Origin: Pseudomonas sp. MF4836
GTDB lineage: Bacteria > Pseudomonadota > Gammaproteobacteria > Pseudomonadales > Pseudomonadaceae
DNA length: 64,000 bases
Assembly (NCBI RefSeq): GCF_002018875.1
Contig: NZ_MVOL01000007.1
Span: 329,286 to 393,285, forward strand
Direction of reading: 5' to 3'
This document shows positions 16,503 through 26,109 of this stretch, piece after piece. Within the stretch, counting starts at the first letter, position 1; every line of letters begins with the position of its first letter. The notes under the pieces are model-generated. The model made no database searches and was not told the DNA's origin. It saw nothing but the letters and a program-made list of their open reading frames with translations. A program made the translations under genes and the position numbers.

Positions 16503-17894
16503 ATGCAACAGACTCTAAACACCCGGCTGCTGATTATCGGCGGCGGCCCTGGCGGTTATGTGGCGGCGATTCGTGCCGGGCAGCTGGGCATATCGACCAT
16601 CCTGGTCGAAGGCCAGGCGCTTGGCGGCACCTGCCTGAACATCGGTTGCATCCCGTCCAAGGCGCTGATTCATGTCGCCGAACAGTTCCACCAGACCCTG
16701 CACCACAGCCAGGGCTCGGCCCTGGGGATCAAGGTCGCGACGCCGACCCTGGACATCGGCCAGAGCGTGGAATGGAAAGACGGCATCGTCGATCGCCTGA
16801 CCACCGGCGTCGCGGCCCTGCTGAAAAAGCACAAGGTGCAGGTGATCCAGGGCTGGGCCAAGGTGATCGACGGCAAGACCGTGGAGATCGAAGGCGCCAA
16901 TACCCGTATCCAGTGCGAGCACCTGCTGCTGGCCACCGGCTCGAAAAGCGTCAATCTGCCGATGCTGCCGATCGGCGGGCCGATCATTTCCTCCACCGAA
17001 GCCCTGGCGCCCAAGGCGCTGCCCAAACACCTGATCGTGGTCGGCGGCGGCTACATCGGCCTCGAACTGGGGATCGCCTACCGCAAGCTGGGCGCCGAGG
17101 TCAGCGTGGTCGAAGCCCAGGATCGGATCCTGCCGGCCTATGACACGGAACTGACCCAGCCGGTGGCCGAATCCCTGAAAAAGCTGGGGCTCAAGCTGTA
17201 CCTCAAGCACAGCGTCGAAGGCTTCGACGCCGCGAAAAACACCCTGCAAGTGCGCGACCCGAATGGCGAAACCCTGCACCTGGACACCGACCAGGTGCTG
17301 GTGGCGGTCGGCCGCAAACCCAACACCCAAGGCTGGAACCTGGAGGCGCTGAACCTGGAGATGAATGGCTCGGCGGTCAAGATCGACAACCGCTGCCAGA
17401 CCAGCATGCGCAACGTCTGGGCCATCGGCGACCTCAGCGGCGAGCCGATGCTGGCCCACCGCGCCATGGCCCAGGGCGAAATGGTTGCCGAGCTGATTGC
17501 CGGTGAACACCGGGAATTCAACCCGGCCGCGATCCCGGCGGTGTGCTTCACCGATCCGGAACTGGTGGTGGTCGGCAAGACCCCGGACGAAGCCAAGGCC
17601 GCTGGCCTGGATTGCATCGTCTCGAGCTTCCCGTTCGCGGCCAACGGTCGGGCCATGACCCTGGAATCGAAAAGCGGCTTCGTGCGGGTGGTAGCGCGGC
17701 GCGACAATCACCTGATTCTCGGCTGGCAAGCGGTGGGCGTCGGCGTGTCCGAGCTGTCCACGGCCTTCGGCCAGTCCCTGGAAATGGGCGCGCGCCTGGA
17801 AGACATCGCCGGCACCATCCACGCCCACCCGACCCTGGGCGAGGCGGTGCAGGAAGCGGCGCTGCGGGCTTTGGGACATGCGCTGCATATGTAA
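16503..17894 (+). CDS. lpdV: Dihydrolipoamide dehydrogenase of the branched-chain complex (LPD-Val)
   Basis: The 463-residue flavoprotein is the E3 of the complex. The N-terminal FAD motif is IIGGGPGGYVAA, and the redox-active disulfide is Cys44/Cys49 in GGTCLNIGCIPSK. The NAD-binding motif VVGGGYIGLELG is near residue 180, and the second FAD motif AIGDLSGEPMLAH near residue 306. The C-terminal His-Glu pair lies in HAHPTLGEAVQEA. It reoxidises the lipoyl group of BkdB with NAD+. GGAG precedes the ATG. It is the last gene of the bkd operon, as in P. putida. Confidence 0.95.
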   Translation: MQQTLNTRLLIIGGGPGGYVAAIRAGQLGISTILVEGQALGGTCLNIGCIPSKALIHVAEQFHQTLHHSQGSALGIKVATPTLDIGQSVEWKDGIVDRLTTGVAALLKKHKVQVIQGWAKVIDGKTVEIEGANTRIQCEHLLLATGSKSVNLPMLPIGGPIISSTEALAPKALPKHLIVVGGGYIGLELGIAYRKLGAEVSVVEAQDRILPAYDTELTQPVAESLKKLGLKLYLKHSVEGFDAAKNTLQVRDPNGETLHLDTDQVLVAVGRKPNTQGWNLEALNLEMNGSAVKIDNRCQTSMRNVWAIGDLSGEPMLAHRAMAQGEMVAELIAGEHREFNPAAIPAVCFTDPELVVVGKTPDEAKAAGLDCIVSSFPFAANGRAMTLESKSGFVRVVARRDNHLILGWQAVGVGVSELSTAFGQSLEMGARLEDIAGTIHAHPTLGEAVQEAALRALGHALHM

Positions 17895-18186
17895 GGGGCA
17901 GCGCTGCGCCGATTGAACACCGCACAGCACGCTGACATTCCTGTGGCGCCTATCCTGGCCAGCGCAGCCTGACGGCAGCGGCTAGGGGTCGGGATGGCCC
18001 AGGGCGGGAATTTGCTCCCGTATTCCGGACAATGGCGAAACGATTCATGAGCAAGCTACGTTTTTTTGCTCCCCTCCCATCGTCCGGGATGCGGTACACC
18101 CCCGGAATGCAGTATTGTTGTGCCCATCCAAAAAAACGTCAGAAACCTTGAGCCGTTCCGACGGTCGTCAAGTGATAGAGGGTGTC
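17895..18186. other. Intergenic region between lpdV and ilvE
   Basis: No gene is supported here. A GCAGCGCTGC palindrome follows the lpdV stop but has no T-run. Sequence at about 17958-17985 (CGCAGCC ... GGCAGCGGCT) resembles one arm of the REP-like element at 657-784. A short hairpin, GAGCAA with TTGCTC, spans about 18047-18073. The region must also hold the ilvE promoter, since ilvE has its own good ribosome-binding site. Confidence 0.4.
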
Positions 18187-19206
18187 ATGGGTAACGAAAG
18201 CATCAATTGGGACAAGCTGGGTTTTGACTACATCAAGACAGACAAGCGCTATCTGTCGCACTGGCGCAATGGCGAGTGGGACGCAGGCACCCTGACCGAA
18301 GATAACGTGCTGCACATCAGCGAAGGCTCCACGGCCCTTCACTATGGCCAGCAATGCTTCGAAGGCCTGAAGGCCTACCGCTGCAAGGACGGCTCGATCA
18401 ACCTGTTCCGTCCCGACCAGAACGCCCTGCGCATGCAGCGCAGCTGCGCCCGTCTGCTGATGCCGCATGTTTCCACCGAACAGTTCGTCGAAGCCTGCAA
18501 GGCCGTGGTCAAGGCCAACGAGCGTTTCATTCCGCCTTACGGCACCGGCGGCGCGCTGTACCTGCGCCCGTTCGTGATCGGCGTGGGTGACAACATCGGC
18601 GTGCGCACCGCACCCGAGTTCATCTTCTCGATCTTCGCCATTCCGGTCGGCGCCTACTTCAAGGGCGGCCTGACCCCGCACAACTTCCTGATCTCCAGCT
18701 TCGACCGTGCGGCGCCTCAAGGCACTGGTGCGGCCAAGGTCGGTGGCAACTACGCCGCCAGCCTGATGCCAGGTTCGGAAGCCAAGAAGAAAAGCTTCGC
18801 CGACTGCATCTACCTGGACCCGATGACCCACTCCAAGATCGAAGAAGTCGGCTCGGCCAACTTCTTCGGGATCACCCACGACAACAAGTTCGTCACGCCG
18901 AAGTCGCCTTCGGTGCTGCCAGGCATCACCCGCCTGTCGCTGATCGAACTGGCCAAGAGCCGTCTGGGCCTGGAAGTGGTCGAGGGCGATGTGCTGATCG
19001 ACAAACTGGCTGACTTCAAGGAAGCCGGTGCCTGCGGTACCGCCGCGGTGATCACGCCGATCGGAGGCATCGAATACAAAGACCAGCTGCACGTGTTCTA
19101 CAGCGAAAGCGAAGTCGGCCCTGTGACCCAGAAGCTCTACAAAGAGCTGACCGGCGTGCAGACCGGCGACGTTGAAGCGCCAGAAGGCTGGATCGTCAAG
19201 GTCTGA
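18187..19206 (+). CDS. ilvE: Branched-chain amino-acid aminotransferase
   Basis: The 339-residue fold-type IV PLP aminotransferase carries the pyridoxal-phosphate Lys at about residue 184 in AAKVGGNYAAS, and the family segments LHYGQQCFEGLKAYR and EVGSANFF. It interconverts Leu, Ile and Val with their 2-oxo acids, which are exactly the substrates of the bkd complex encoded just upstream. That supports a catabolic link, although the gene has its own leader. The ATG beginning MGNESINWDKLG is preceded by AGAGGGTG. Length fits the 339-residue Pseudomonas type. Confidence 0.93.
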   Translation: MGNESINWDKLGFDYIKTDKRYLSHWRNGEWDAGTLTEDNVLHISEGSTALHYGQQCFEGLKAYRCKDGSINLFRPDQNALRMQRSCARLLMPHVSTEQFVEACKAVVKANERFIPPYGTGGALYLRPFVIGVGDNIGVRTAPEFIFSIFAIPVGAYFKGGLTPHNFLISSFDRAAPQGTGAAKVGGNYAASLMPGSEAKKKSFADCIYLDPMTHSKIEEVGSANFFGITHDNKFVTPKSPSVLPGITRLSLIELAKSRLGLEVVEGDVLIDKLADFKEAGACGTAAVITPIGGIEYKDQLHVFYSESEVGPVTQKLYKELTGVQTGDVEAPEGWIVKV

Positions 19207-19224
19207 TTTGACGCTGTACCCAAC

Positions 19225-19265
19225 AGGCCCGCCCTTCATCACTGAACGGCGGGCCTTTTTGGTTT
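19225..19265 (+). terminator. Rho-independent terminator after ilvE
   Basis: The stem AGGCCCGCC (19225-19233) pairs perfectly with GGCGGGCCT (19248-19256). After one mismatch, TTCA pairs with TGAA around a TCAC loop. A T-run follows directly. It is a strong intrinsic terminator for ilvE. Confidence 0.9.
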
Positions 19266-19293
19266 TTGTTGCGGGGCAATGGCAACGATCTAT

Positions 19294-19310
19294 ATGATAA
19301 GCATTATCAT
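19294..19310. promoter_or_regulatory. Fur box upstream of the FecI-type sigma gene
   Basis: ATGATAA-GCA-TTATCAT is a perfect 7-3-7 inverted repeat. It differs by one base from the core of the standard Fur consensus (TGATAATNATTATCA). It lies 34 bp ahead of the sigma-factor start, the expected place for iron repression of an iron-starvation sigma gene. Confidence 0.85.
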
Positions 19311-19343
19311 TCATGACCTCCCCTGCCCCGGTATCTCCCCGCC

Positions 19344-19865
19344 ATGCCTTCAAGCGCCCAAGTCAGTGCCTGCGATGTGACCGAGCTGTATCGGCAACAG
19401 CACCAATGGTTGAAAAACTGGCTACGCCTGCGGTTGAACTGCTCCCACAGCGCGGCGGACCTGGCCCAGGACACCTTCCTGCGCTTGTTGAACAAGCCTG
19501 AGCCGGTGGAGATCCAGGCCCCGCGCAGCTTTCTGACCAAGGTCGCGAAAAGCGTGCTGAGCAATCACTACCGGCGGCAGAAACTGGAACGTGCCTATCT
19601 GCAAGCCTTGCAGGCGGTCCCGGAACAGTTGGTCCCCGACCTGGAAACCCAGGCCATCCTCCTCGAAACCCTGTTAGAACTGGACGCCGTGCTCGAACGC
19701 CTGGAGCTGCCGGTGCGCAAGGCGTTCCTCTGGTGCCAGCTCGATGGCCTGAGCCTTGGGGAAATTGCCGAGCGCCTGGAGGTTTCCGTGACGACGGTGA
19801 AGCGCTACATCGTCAAGGCGGGAGCCCTGTGCATCATGCTCGACGACAGCCTGGACCTGGTTTGA
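19344..19865 (+). CDS. ECF sigma factor, FecI-type (iron starvation)
   Basis: The 173-residue ECF sigma factor has region 2 (LYRQQHQWLKNWLRLRL ... DLAQDTFLRLL, about residues 13-50) and region 4 (RKAFLWCQLDGLSLGEIAERLEVSVTTVKRYI, about 125-155; helix-turn-helix). FecI-type factors direct transcription of the neighbouring TonB receptor when the receptor and FecR report an extracellular ferric siderophore. The Fur box upstream indicates iron repression. The ATG lacks a clear ribosome-binding site. The TGA stop overlaps the probable TTG start of the FecR gene. Confidence 0.9.
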   Translation: MPSSAQVSACDVTELYRQQHQWLKNWLRLRLNCSHSAADLAQDTFLRLLNKPEPVEIQAPRSFLTKVAKSVLSNHYRRQKLERAYLQALQAVPEQLVPDLETQAILLETLLELDAVLERLELPVRKAFLWCQLDGLSLGEIAERLEVSVTTVKRYIVKAGALCIMLDDSLDLV

Positions 19866-20875
19866 GCCCGCCGCTGCCCACCCGCGCCGGCGCCGAGGCC
19901 CAGCCGATTACCGCGGCCATCGCGGAACAGGCGATGCAATGGCAGCTCGACCTGCAGCAGCCGCCCATCAGCGAGGCCACCCTGACCGCCTGGCGCAACT
20001 GGCGCCAGGCCCATCCGCTGCACGAAAAAGCCTGGCTGCGGGCCGAAGCCTTTGCCCAGCGCATGGACCAGGTGCGCCAGCAAGGCCACAGCGCCCTGGC
20101 CAGCGCCACCCTGGGCCCGAGCCTGCGCCCCACCCTCAGCCGCCGCACTGCGCTCAAGCAATTGGGGGTGCTACTGGCCGTCGGGGCCGGGGCCTGGAAT
20201 GCCCGGGACCTGGCGCTGGTGCAGGACTGGAGCGCCGACTACAGCACCCGCGTCGGCCAGCAACGCCGCCTGACCCTGGTCGACCAGACCCGGGTCCAGC
20301 TCAACACCGACAGCGCCATCAAGCTGCGCTTCGACCAGGACCTGCGCCGCATCAGTCTGCTGCGTGGGGAAATGCTGGTGACCCTCGACCGCCAGTCCGG
20401 CCTGCCGCCCCTCAGCGTGGACACCGCCGAGGGCCGCATCGAAACCGTGGCGGCTCGCTTCAATGTGCGCCAGGCCGCCGGCGTCACCCTGCTCGGGGTC
20501 TATGAGGGCAGCGTGCAAGTGCAACCGCGCAACCCGGGGCAGCCGGCCCTGACCCTGAACGCGGGCGAGCAGCTGCGCTTCGATCGCCAGGGCCTGCTCT
20601 CGCGGCAACCCCAGGGTGCGTCGCAGCCGGCCTGGAGCCAGGGCATGCTGGCGGCCCAGGGCCAACGCCTGGCGGACTTTCTCGAAGAACTGGGGCGCTA
20701 TCGCCCCGGACACCTGGGGTGCGATTCGAGTCTGGCCGACCTGCCGGTCTCGGGCACCTTTCCCCTGGCCGATACCGACCGTGTCCTGAATGCGGTGGCC
20801 GAGACCCTGCACCTGGAAGTCCGCCCCTTCACCCGCTATTGGGTGACCCTCAAGCCCCGCACCCTGGCCGGCTGA
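19862..20875 (+). CDS. FecR-type anti-sigma factor/sigma regulator
   Basis: About 337 residues. An N-terminal cytoplasmic DUF4880-like domain (AIAEQAMQWQLDLQQ ... WRNWRQAHPLHEKAWLRAEAF, about residues 18-65) precedes a single membrane segment (LKQLGVLLAVGAGAWNA). A periplasmic FecR domain follows (DYSTRVGQQRRLTLVDQTRV ... LRRISLLRGEMLVTL), with a C-terminal secretin/TonB-binding part. It passes the receptor signal to the sigma factor. No ATG lies ahead of the N-terminal domain. The TTG at 19862, overlapping the sigma stop as TTGA, is the only start that keeps it whole. Confidence 0.87.
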   Translation: MSPPLPTRAGAEAQPITAAIAEQAMQWQLDLQQPPISEATLTAWRNWRQAHPLHEKAWLRAEAFAQRMDQVRQQGHSALASATLGPSLRPTLSRRTALKQLGVLLAVGAGAWNARDLALVQDWSADYSTRVGQQRRLTLVDQTRVQLNTDSAIKLRFDQDLRRISLLRGEMLVTLDRQSGLPPLSVDTAEGRIETVAARFNVRQAAGVTLLGVYEGSVQVQPRNPGQPALTLNAGEQLRFDRQGLLSRQPQGASQPAWSQGMLAAQGQRLADFLEELGRYRPGHLGCDSSLADLPVSGTFPLADTDRVLNAVAETLHLEVRPFTRYWVTLKPRTLAG

Positions 20876-20958
20876 CATTTATTTTGCTCAAGGGTGGTCC
20901 GATTTGCTCGCTCGCGAGACTTAACCCCCAGAACACTGACATTCATGGGGATCCACAC

Positions 20959-23391
20959 ATGCAACTCGTCGTACGCAAGGGCCGGGGCTGGCACGTTTCA
21001 CTCAAGCAAAACCTGGCGGGCGCGGTCGCCCAGGGCCTGGCCTGCATGACCACCGCCAGCGTGGTGCTGCTGGCACCGACCTGGGTCCAGGCTGCCGAAC
21101 AGGCGCAACAGGATTTCGACATCCCCGCCGGCAGCCTGGCGGGTGCCCTGACCCGCTTTGGCCAGACCGCCCATATCCTGCTGTCGTACCCGACGACCCT
21201 GACCGACGGCCAGCAGAGCGCCGGACTCAAAGGGCGTTTTGACATCGACTCGGGGCTGGCCCTGCTGCTCGCCGGCACCGGCCTGCAAGCGACTCGCGAC
21301 GCCACGGGCAACTACTCGTTGCAGGCGCGCAAAGCCGGCGACAGCAGCCTGGAACTGGGCGCGGTGTCGATTTCCGGCAAGGCGCCGGGGTCGACCACCG
21401 AAGGCACCGGCGAGTACACCACCTACTCTTCCAGTAGCTCCACGCGCCTGAACCTGACACCCCGGGAAACCCCGCAATCGATCACGGTCATGACCCGCCA
21501 GCGCCTTGACGACCAGAACCTCAGCACCCTGACCGACACCCTGGAAGCCACCCCCGGGATCATCGTCACCCGCGACGGCCTGGGGGCGGAAACCGACAGC
21601 TACTGGTCCCGCGGCTTCGCCATCCAGAACTACGAGATCGACGGCGTGCCGACCAACACCCGCCTCGACAACTACTCCCAGAGCATGGCCATGTACGACC
21701 GGGTCGAAGTGGTGCGTGGCGCCACCGGCCTGATCAGCGGCATGGGCAACCCGTCGGCGACCATCAACCTGATCCGCAAGCGCCCGACCCACGAAGCCCA
21801 GGCCAGCATCAGTGGCCAGGCCGGGACCTGGGATCGCTACGGCGGCGGCCTCGACGTCTCCGGTCCGCTCACCGACAGCGGCAATGTGCGCGGGCGCCTG
21901 GTGGCCGACTACAAGACCGAAAGCGCCTGGGTCGACCGCTTCAAGCAGCAGACACAACTGATGTACGGCATCAGCGAGTTCGACCTCAGCGAAGACACCC
22001 TGCTGACCCTGGGCTTCAGCTACCAGCGCACCGATGTCGACTCGCCGCTGCGCACCGGCCTGCCGACGCGCTTCAGCAGTGGCGAACGCACCGACTTCAG
22101 TCGCTCGACCAACACCTCGCCGACCTGGTCCTACAACGACCACCAGCAGACCAGCTACTTCGCCTCCATCGAACAGCAACTGGGCAACGGCTGGAGCGGC
22201 AAGGTGGAGTTCACCCACGCCGAGAACCAGTTCGACGAGCTGTTCAACTTCGCCATGGGTTCGGTCAACAAGGACGGCAGCGGCCTGACCCAACTGCCGG
22301 TGCGTTTCTCCGGCACCCCGCGCCAGGACAACCTCGACCTGTACCTGACCGGCCCCTTCAGCCTGTTCGGCCGCGAGCACGAGTTGATCGGTGGCGTGAC
22401 CTTGTCCCAGTACAAGGAAAGCACCCCGAGCTGGGGCGGCTGGCGCTATGACTACGCCGGCTCACCGGCCGGCCCCATCGACAATCTGTTCGACTGGGAC
22501 GGCCACTCGCCCAAGCCCAGCCAGAGCGTAAGCGGCAAGTCGTCGATCGATGAAAACCAGTACGCCGCCTACCTGACCTCGCGCCTGCGCCTGACCGATG
22601 ACCTGAGCCTGATCCTCGGCAGCCGGGTGATCAATTGGAGCAGCGACACCTCCGACCGTCCATACGGCGGCGACGAAACCAAGGTCAAGCGCGAAGAAAA
22701 CGGCGTGTTCATCCCTTACGCAGGGGTGGTCTACGACCTCGATGACACCTGGTCGGTGTACGCCAGCTACACCAGCATCTTCAACCCCCAGGCGTCCTGG
22801 GTGCGCAGCGAAGACAACAAGCCACTGGAGCCGATGCAGGGCAAGGGGTATGAGATCGGCGTCAAGGGCAGCCACTTCGACGGCCGCCTGAACTCCAGCC
22901 TGGCGCTGTACAAACTGCAGCAGGACAACCTGGCGATCTGGCAGCACGACAATGTCTACAGCGCCGAGCAGGACACCACCTCCAGGGGCGTGGAACTGGA
23001 GTTCAACGGCGAACTGGCCGAAGGCTGGCAGGCCTCCGCCGGCTACACCTACTCGGTCACCACCGACGCCGACGACCAGCGGATCGTCACCGGCCTGCCG
23101 CGCAACAGCTTCAAGACCTTCACCAGCTATCGCCTGCAAGGCCCGCTGGACAAGCTGACCGTGGGCGGCGGGGTCAACTGGCAGAGCAAGGTCGGCGGCG
23201 ACCTGCACACCTTCACCCAGGGCAGCTACGCGGTGACCAACCTGATGGCGCGCTACGACATCAGCCGCAACCTCAGTGCCTCCCTTAACGTCAACAACCT
23301 GTTCGACCGCACCTACTACAGCAACGCCGGTTCCTACGGTAACTACGGCGCGCCGCGCAACCTGATGACCAGCTTCAAGTACAACTTCTGA
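20959..23391 (+). CDS. TonB-dependent ferric-siderophore transducer receptor
   Basis: The 810-residue outer-membrane receptor has a signal peptide ending near VQAAEQ (about residue 50). An N-terminal secretin/TonB short signalling domain (FDIPAGSLAGALTRFGQTA, about 55-125) marks a FecIR-coupled transducer. The plug domain (RETPQSITVMTRQRLDDQ, then GLISGMGNPSATINLIRKRP) precedes a 22-strand barrel ending in a terminal Phe (FKYNF). It imports a ferric siderophore using TonB energy and reports its presence to FecR. The ATG follows GGGG. No Fur box is visible in the short gap after fecR, so expression probably depends on the FecI-type factor. The siderophore cannot be told from sequence. Confidence 0.92.
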   Translation: MQLVVRKGRGWHVSLKQNLAGAVAQGLACMTTASVVLLAPTWVQAAEQAQQDFDIPAGSLAGALTRFGQTAHILLSYPTTLTDGQQSAGLKGRFDIDSGLALLLAGTGLQATRDATGNYSLQARKAGDSSLELGAVSISGKAPGSTTEGTGEYTTYSSSSSTRLNLTPRETPQSITVMTRQRLDDQNLSTLTDTLEATPGIIVTRDGLGAETDSYWSRGFAIQNYEIDGVPTNTRLDNYSQSMAMYDRVEVVRGATGLISGMGNPSATINLIRKRPTHEAQASISGQAGTWDRYGGGLDVSGPLTDSGNVRGRLVADYKTESAWVDRFKQQTQLMYGISEFDLSEDTLLTLGFSYQRTDVDSPLRTGLPTRFSSGERTDFSRSTNTSPTWSYNDHQQTSYFASIEQQLGNGWSGKVEFTHAENQFDELFNFAMGSVNKDGSGLTQLPVRFSGTPRQDNLDLYLTGPFSLFGREHELIGGVTLSQYKESTPSWGGWRYDYAGSPAGPIDNLFDWDGHSPKPSQSVSGKSSIDENQYAAYLTSRLRLTDDLSLILGSRVINWSSDTSDRPYGGDETKVKREENGVFIPYAGVVYDLDDTWSVYASYTSIFNPQASWVRSEDNKPLEPMQGKGYEIGVKGSHFDGRLNSSLALYKLQQDNLAIWQHDNVYSAEQDTTSRGVELEFNGELAEGWQASAGYTYSVTTDADDQRIVTGLPRNSFKTFTSYRLQGPLDKLTVGGGVNWQSKVGGDLHTFTQGSYAVTNLMARYDISRNLSASLNVNNLFDRTYYSNAGSYGNYGAPRNLMTSFKYNF

Positions 23392-23433
23392 CCCGCAGCG
23401 ATCGGCAGCGCGCCCAGCGCACCACCGGTCATT

Positions 23434-23473
23434 AAAAAACCCGCCTTTCGCAGCTGCGATCGGCGGGTTTTTT
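23434..23473. terminator. Bidirectional intrinsic terminator
   Basis: AAAAAACCCGCC (23434-23445) and GGCGGGTTTTTT (23462-23473) are perfect 12-bp complements around a loop containing the palindrome CGCAGCTGCG. T-runs exist in both directions. It serves both the TonB receptor (plus) and the giant adhesin (minus), which converge here. Confidence 0.92.
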
Positions 23474-23487
23474 ATGCCGGCGTGGTC

Positions 23488-25800
23488 TCAGACCACGGTC
23501 AGTTGATGGTTGGCGAGCAAGGTGGCCAGGTCCGTGTGCACGTTCTGCAAGGTGGCCAGGGTGGCGCTGCTGTAGGTGCTGGCGCTGCCATCGCGGTCGA
23601 TGCTGATCACGGTATTGGCCCCGCTCTGGGTCACTTGCAGGTAGTTGCCGATATTGCCGGCACCGGCGCCCAGGGTGGCGACGCCGCCCTGGTAGCTGGC
23701 GCTGCCATCGCCGCTGTAGCCCACCAGCAAGGCATGCACGTCCAGGCGTTGGGTGCCGGCGGTGCCCTCCCAGGTGCCGACCTTGAAGCCATTGACGATA
23801 TCGCTGCCATTGCCCCCGGTGTTGTTCGCCGAAGCCCCGGCCAGCACGTTGTACAGAAGGGTGTCGTGGCCGCCGTGGGTCAGGTTGAAGGTGTCGCTGC
23901 CACCCCGGCCCTCGAGGGTGTTGTCGCTGCCGCTGTCGGTGAAGGTGTCGTTGCCCGAGCCCCCGGCCAGGCCTTCGATGTTCTTGAAGGTGGCGGTGTT
24001 GAAGCCGGTGTTCTGCGCGGCCGCGTTGCTCAGGTCGATGGTCAGCGCAGTGCTGCCGGCCAGCTTGTAGTCGACGATGTCGGTGCCCAGCGTACTGTTC
24101 CAGACCGGGGTGCCGGCGATGGTTTCCCAACCGCCCGAGCCGCTGTAGGTGTTGGTGCCGGGCCCGGCAAAGAACGTGTCGTCATAGCCGCTGCCGACAA
24201 AGGTGCCGGTGGTGCTGTCGGTGCTGGCGTCGGCGGTCAATACATAGGCGTGGGTCGCCGCGCCAGGGGTCAGGCCGGTCCAGGTGCTGTTGAGCGTTGT
24301 ACCCCCACCCAGCCCGGCGACCCCGGTGACGCTGCCCTCGCCGCCGTCGATGCCGACAATCGCCGCCTTGACCAGTACTGCGGTGTAGGTCATGGCCGGG
24401 TTCAGGCCATAGAAGTCGACGATGCCGCGGTCATCGGTGGTGCCGTAGCCGTACTGGCCATTGAGGATCCGCGTCTCCACCAGGGTGCCGCTGCTGTCGT
24501 AGAGATTGACGGTCTGCGAGACGTAGGTGTTGTGCCCCGCCGGGTCTTCGATCTTCAGGTGCAGGCTGGTGCCGGCGGCGATCACGTTGGGGTTGACCAC
24601 CAGTACGTCCTGGCCATTGGCGTTGATCAGCAGGTCCTGGGAGCCGTCGTAGTTGAAATCCGCGGCTACCGCACCGGTGATCGAGGTCGCCGTGGCCACG
24701 CTGCTCACGCTCAGTAGGGTGCGGCTGAAGGTCGGCGCGGCGCCAATGCTGGCCGTGGTGTTCTGCCAGTACTCGTAGCTGGTCTGCAGTTTCAGAGTCG
24801 TACTGTCGGTCAGGTTGTCCTGGAACTCGAACACATCGAGCTTGCCGTCGCCATTCCAGTCGGTATTGAGGGTGACACCGCCGGCCAGGGTGCTGCTGGA
24901 CAAGGTAGTGGCCAGGGTGAAGTTGCCCGCGCCGTCGCTGGTGTACACGCTGCTGGCGGTACCGGCGGTACTGGTCTGCCCCAGGAACAGGTCGAGTTTG
25001 CCGTCACCGTTGAAGTCGGCGACGTCCATGCTCTGGGTGCCGGGCGGGTAACTGGAGGTGTTACCGGCCGATGCGTTCACGTGGTAGAGCACGTTGGTGA
25101 TGGTTTTCAGAGTGCCCGCCGCCGTACTCGCGGCCAATGCCGAAACCAGCCCATTGCTGCTGGTCAGCAACACCGTGAGGTTGGTCACCGCACCGCCAAA
25201 GCCGCCCCAGAATTGCCCCAGCAGGTCGACCCGGCCGTCGCCGTTAAGGTCGAACGCCCCTATGTCCTCGTTGATGTTGCCGTTGCTGGTGCTCCCGCTC
25301 AGCGGGTCGCTGGTACTCCCCAGGTCATAGCTGGTGAAGGTGCCGTTCTTGTTGTTGAGCTCGTAGACCCCGGAGTTGTCGGTGTACTTGTCGCCGCTGA
25401 CGAGGTCGATGTAGCCATCGTTGTTCAAATCGATACCGACCTGCCCGCCCCAAGAGATCAAGGTGCCATAGCTGTAGTTGAGCAGTGTGTAGCTGGCGCC
25501 GTTGCCGTTGTTGATGAAGTCGTTGTTGCCCTGGGAGGTATTGGCTTGCTCGGTCATCACCGACAGGTTGCCGCTGCGGTTGATATCCAGCAGTTGCACG
25601 CTGCTGACCTTGCCCAGTTGCCCGGTGCCCGAACCTTCGGTGTACAGCAGGGTGCCCCTGAAATTATTGATGTTGCTGCCATTGCTGGCGAGCTGGGTGT
25701 AGATGCTGGTGGCATTGAAGTAGTCGAACAGGCCGTCGTTATTGACGTCGCCCACGGCCATGCCCATGGCACTGATGTTCGAGGTTTCGCCGGTGACCGT
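23488..25800 (-). repeat. Adhesin C-terminal module, copy 2 (terminal)
   Basis: Terminal copy of the propeller/RTX/T1SS-target module, sharing order and many motifs with copy 1. It carries MAVGDVNNDGLFDYF, DLNNDGYIDLVSGD, FNGDGKLDLF, GSGYDDTFFAGPGTNTYSG, GGSGNDTFTDSG and GRGGSDTFNL. Its last about 115 residues should be the functional type I secretion signal because they form the natural C-terminus. Confidence 0.85.
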
Positions 25801-26109
25801 GGTGGTGCCGGTGGGCGGCGACAATACCGTCAGTTCATTGGTGCTGTGGTCCTGGACCGCCACCGAGCCGTCACTGTTGAATATCGCCGCGACCACCTCA
25901 TAGGTGCCGCTGGTCAGGGCATTGGCGTTGGGCACCTGGACGTACCAGGTGTTGTTGGTCGGGTCGACCACCACCGCCCCCGTGGCCGAGCTGTAGGTGA
26001 CGCCGTTGAGCATCACCTCCAGGTGCATGCCGCTGGCGAGCGCATAGGGGATGGTGCCGCTGATGATCGGCGTGCTGTCGAGGATGCTCTGGGTGTTGAC
26101 CCCCACCGA

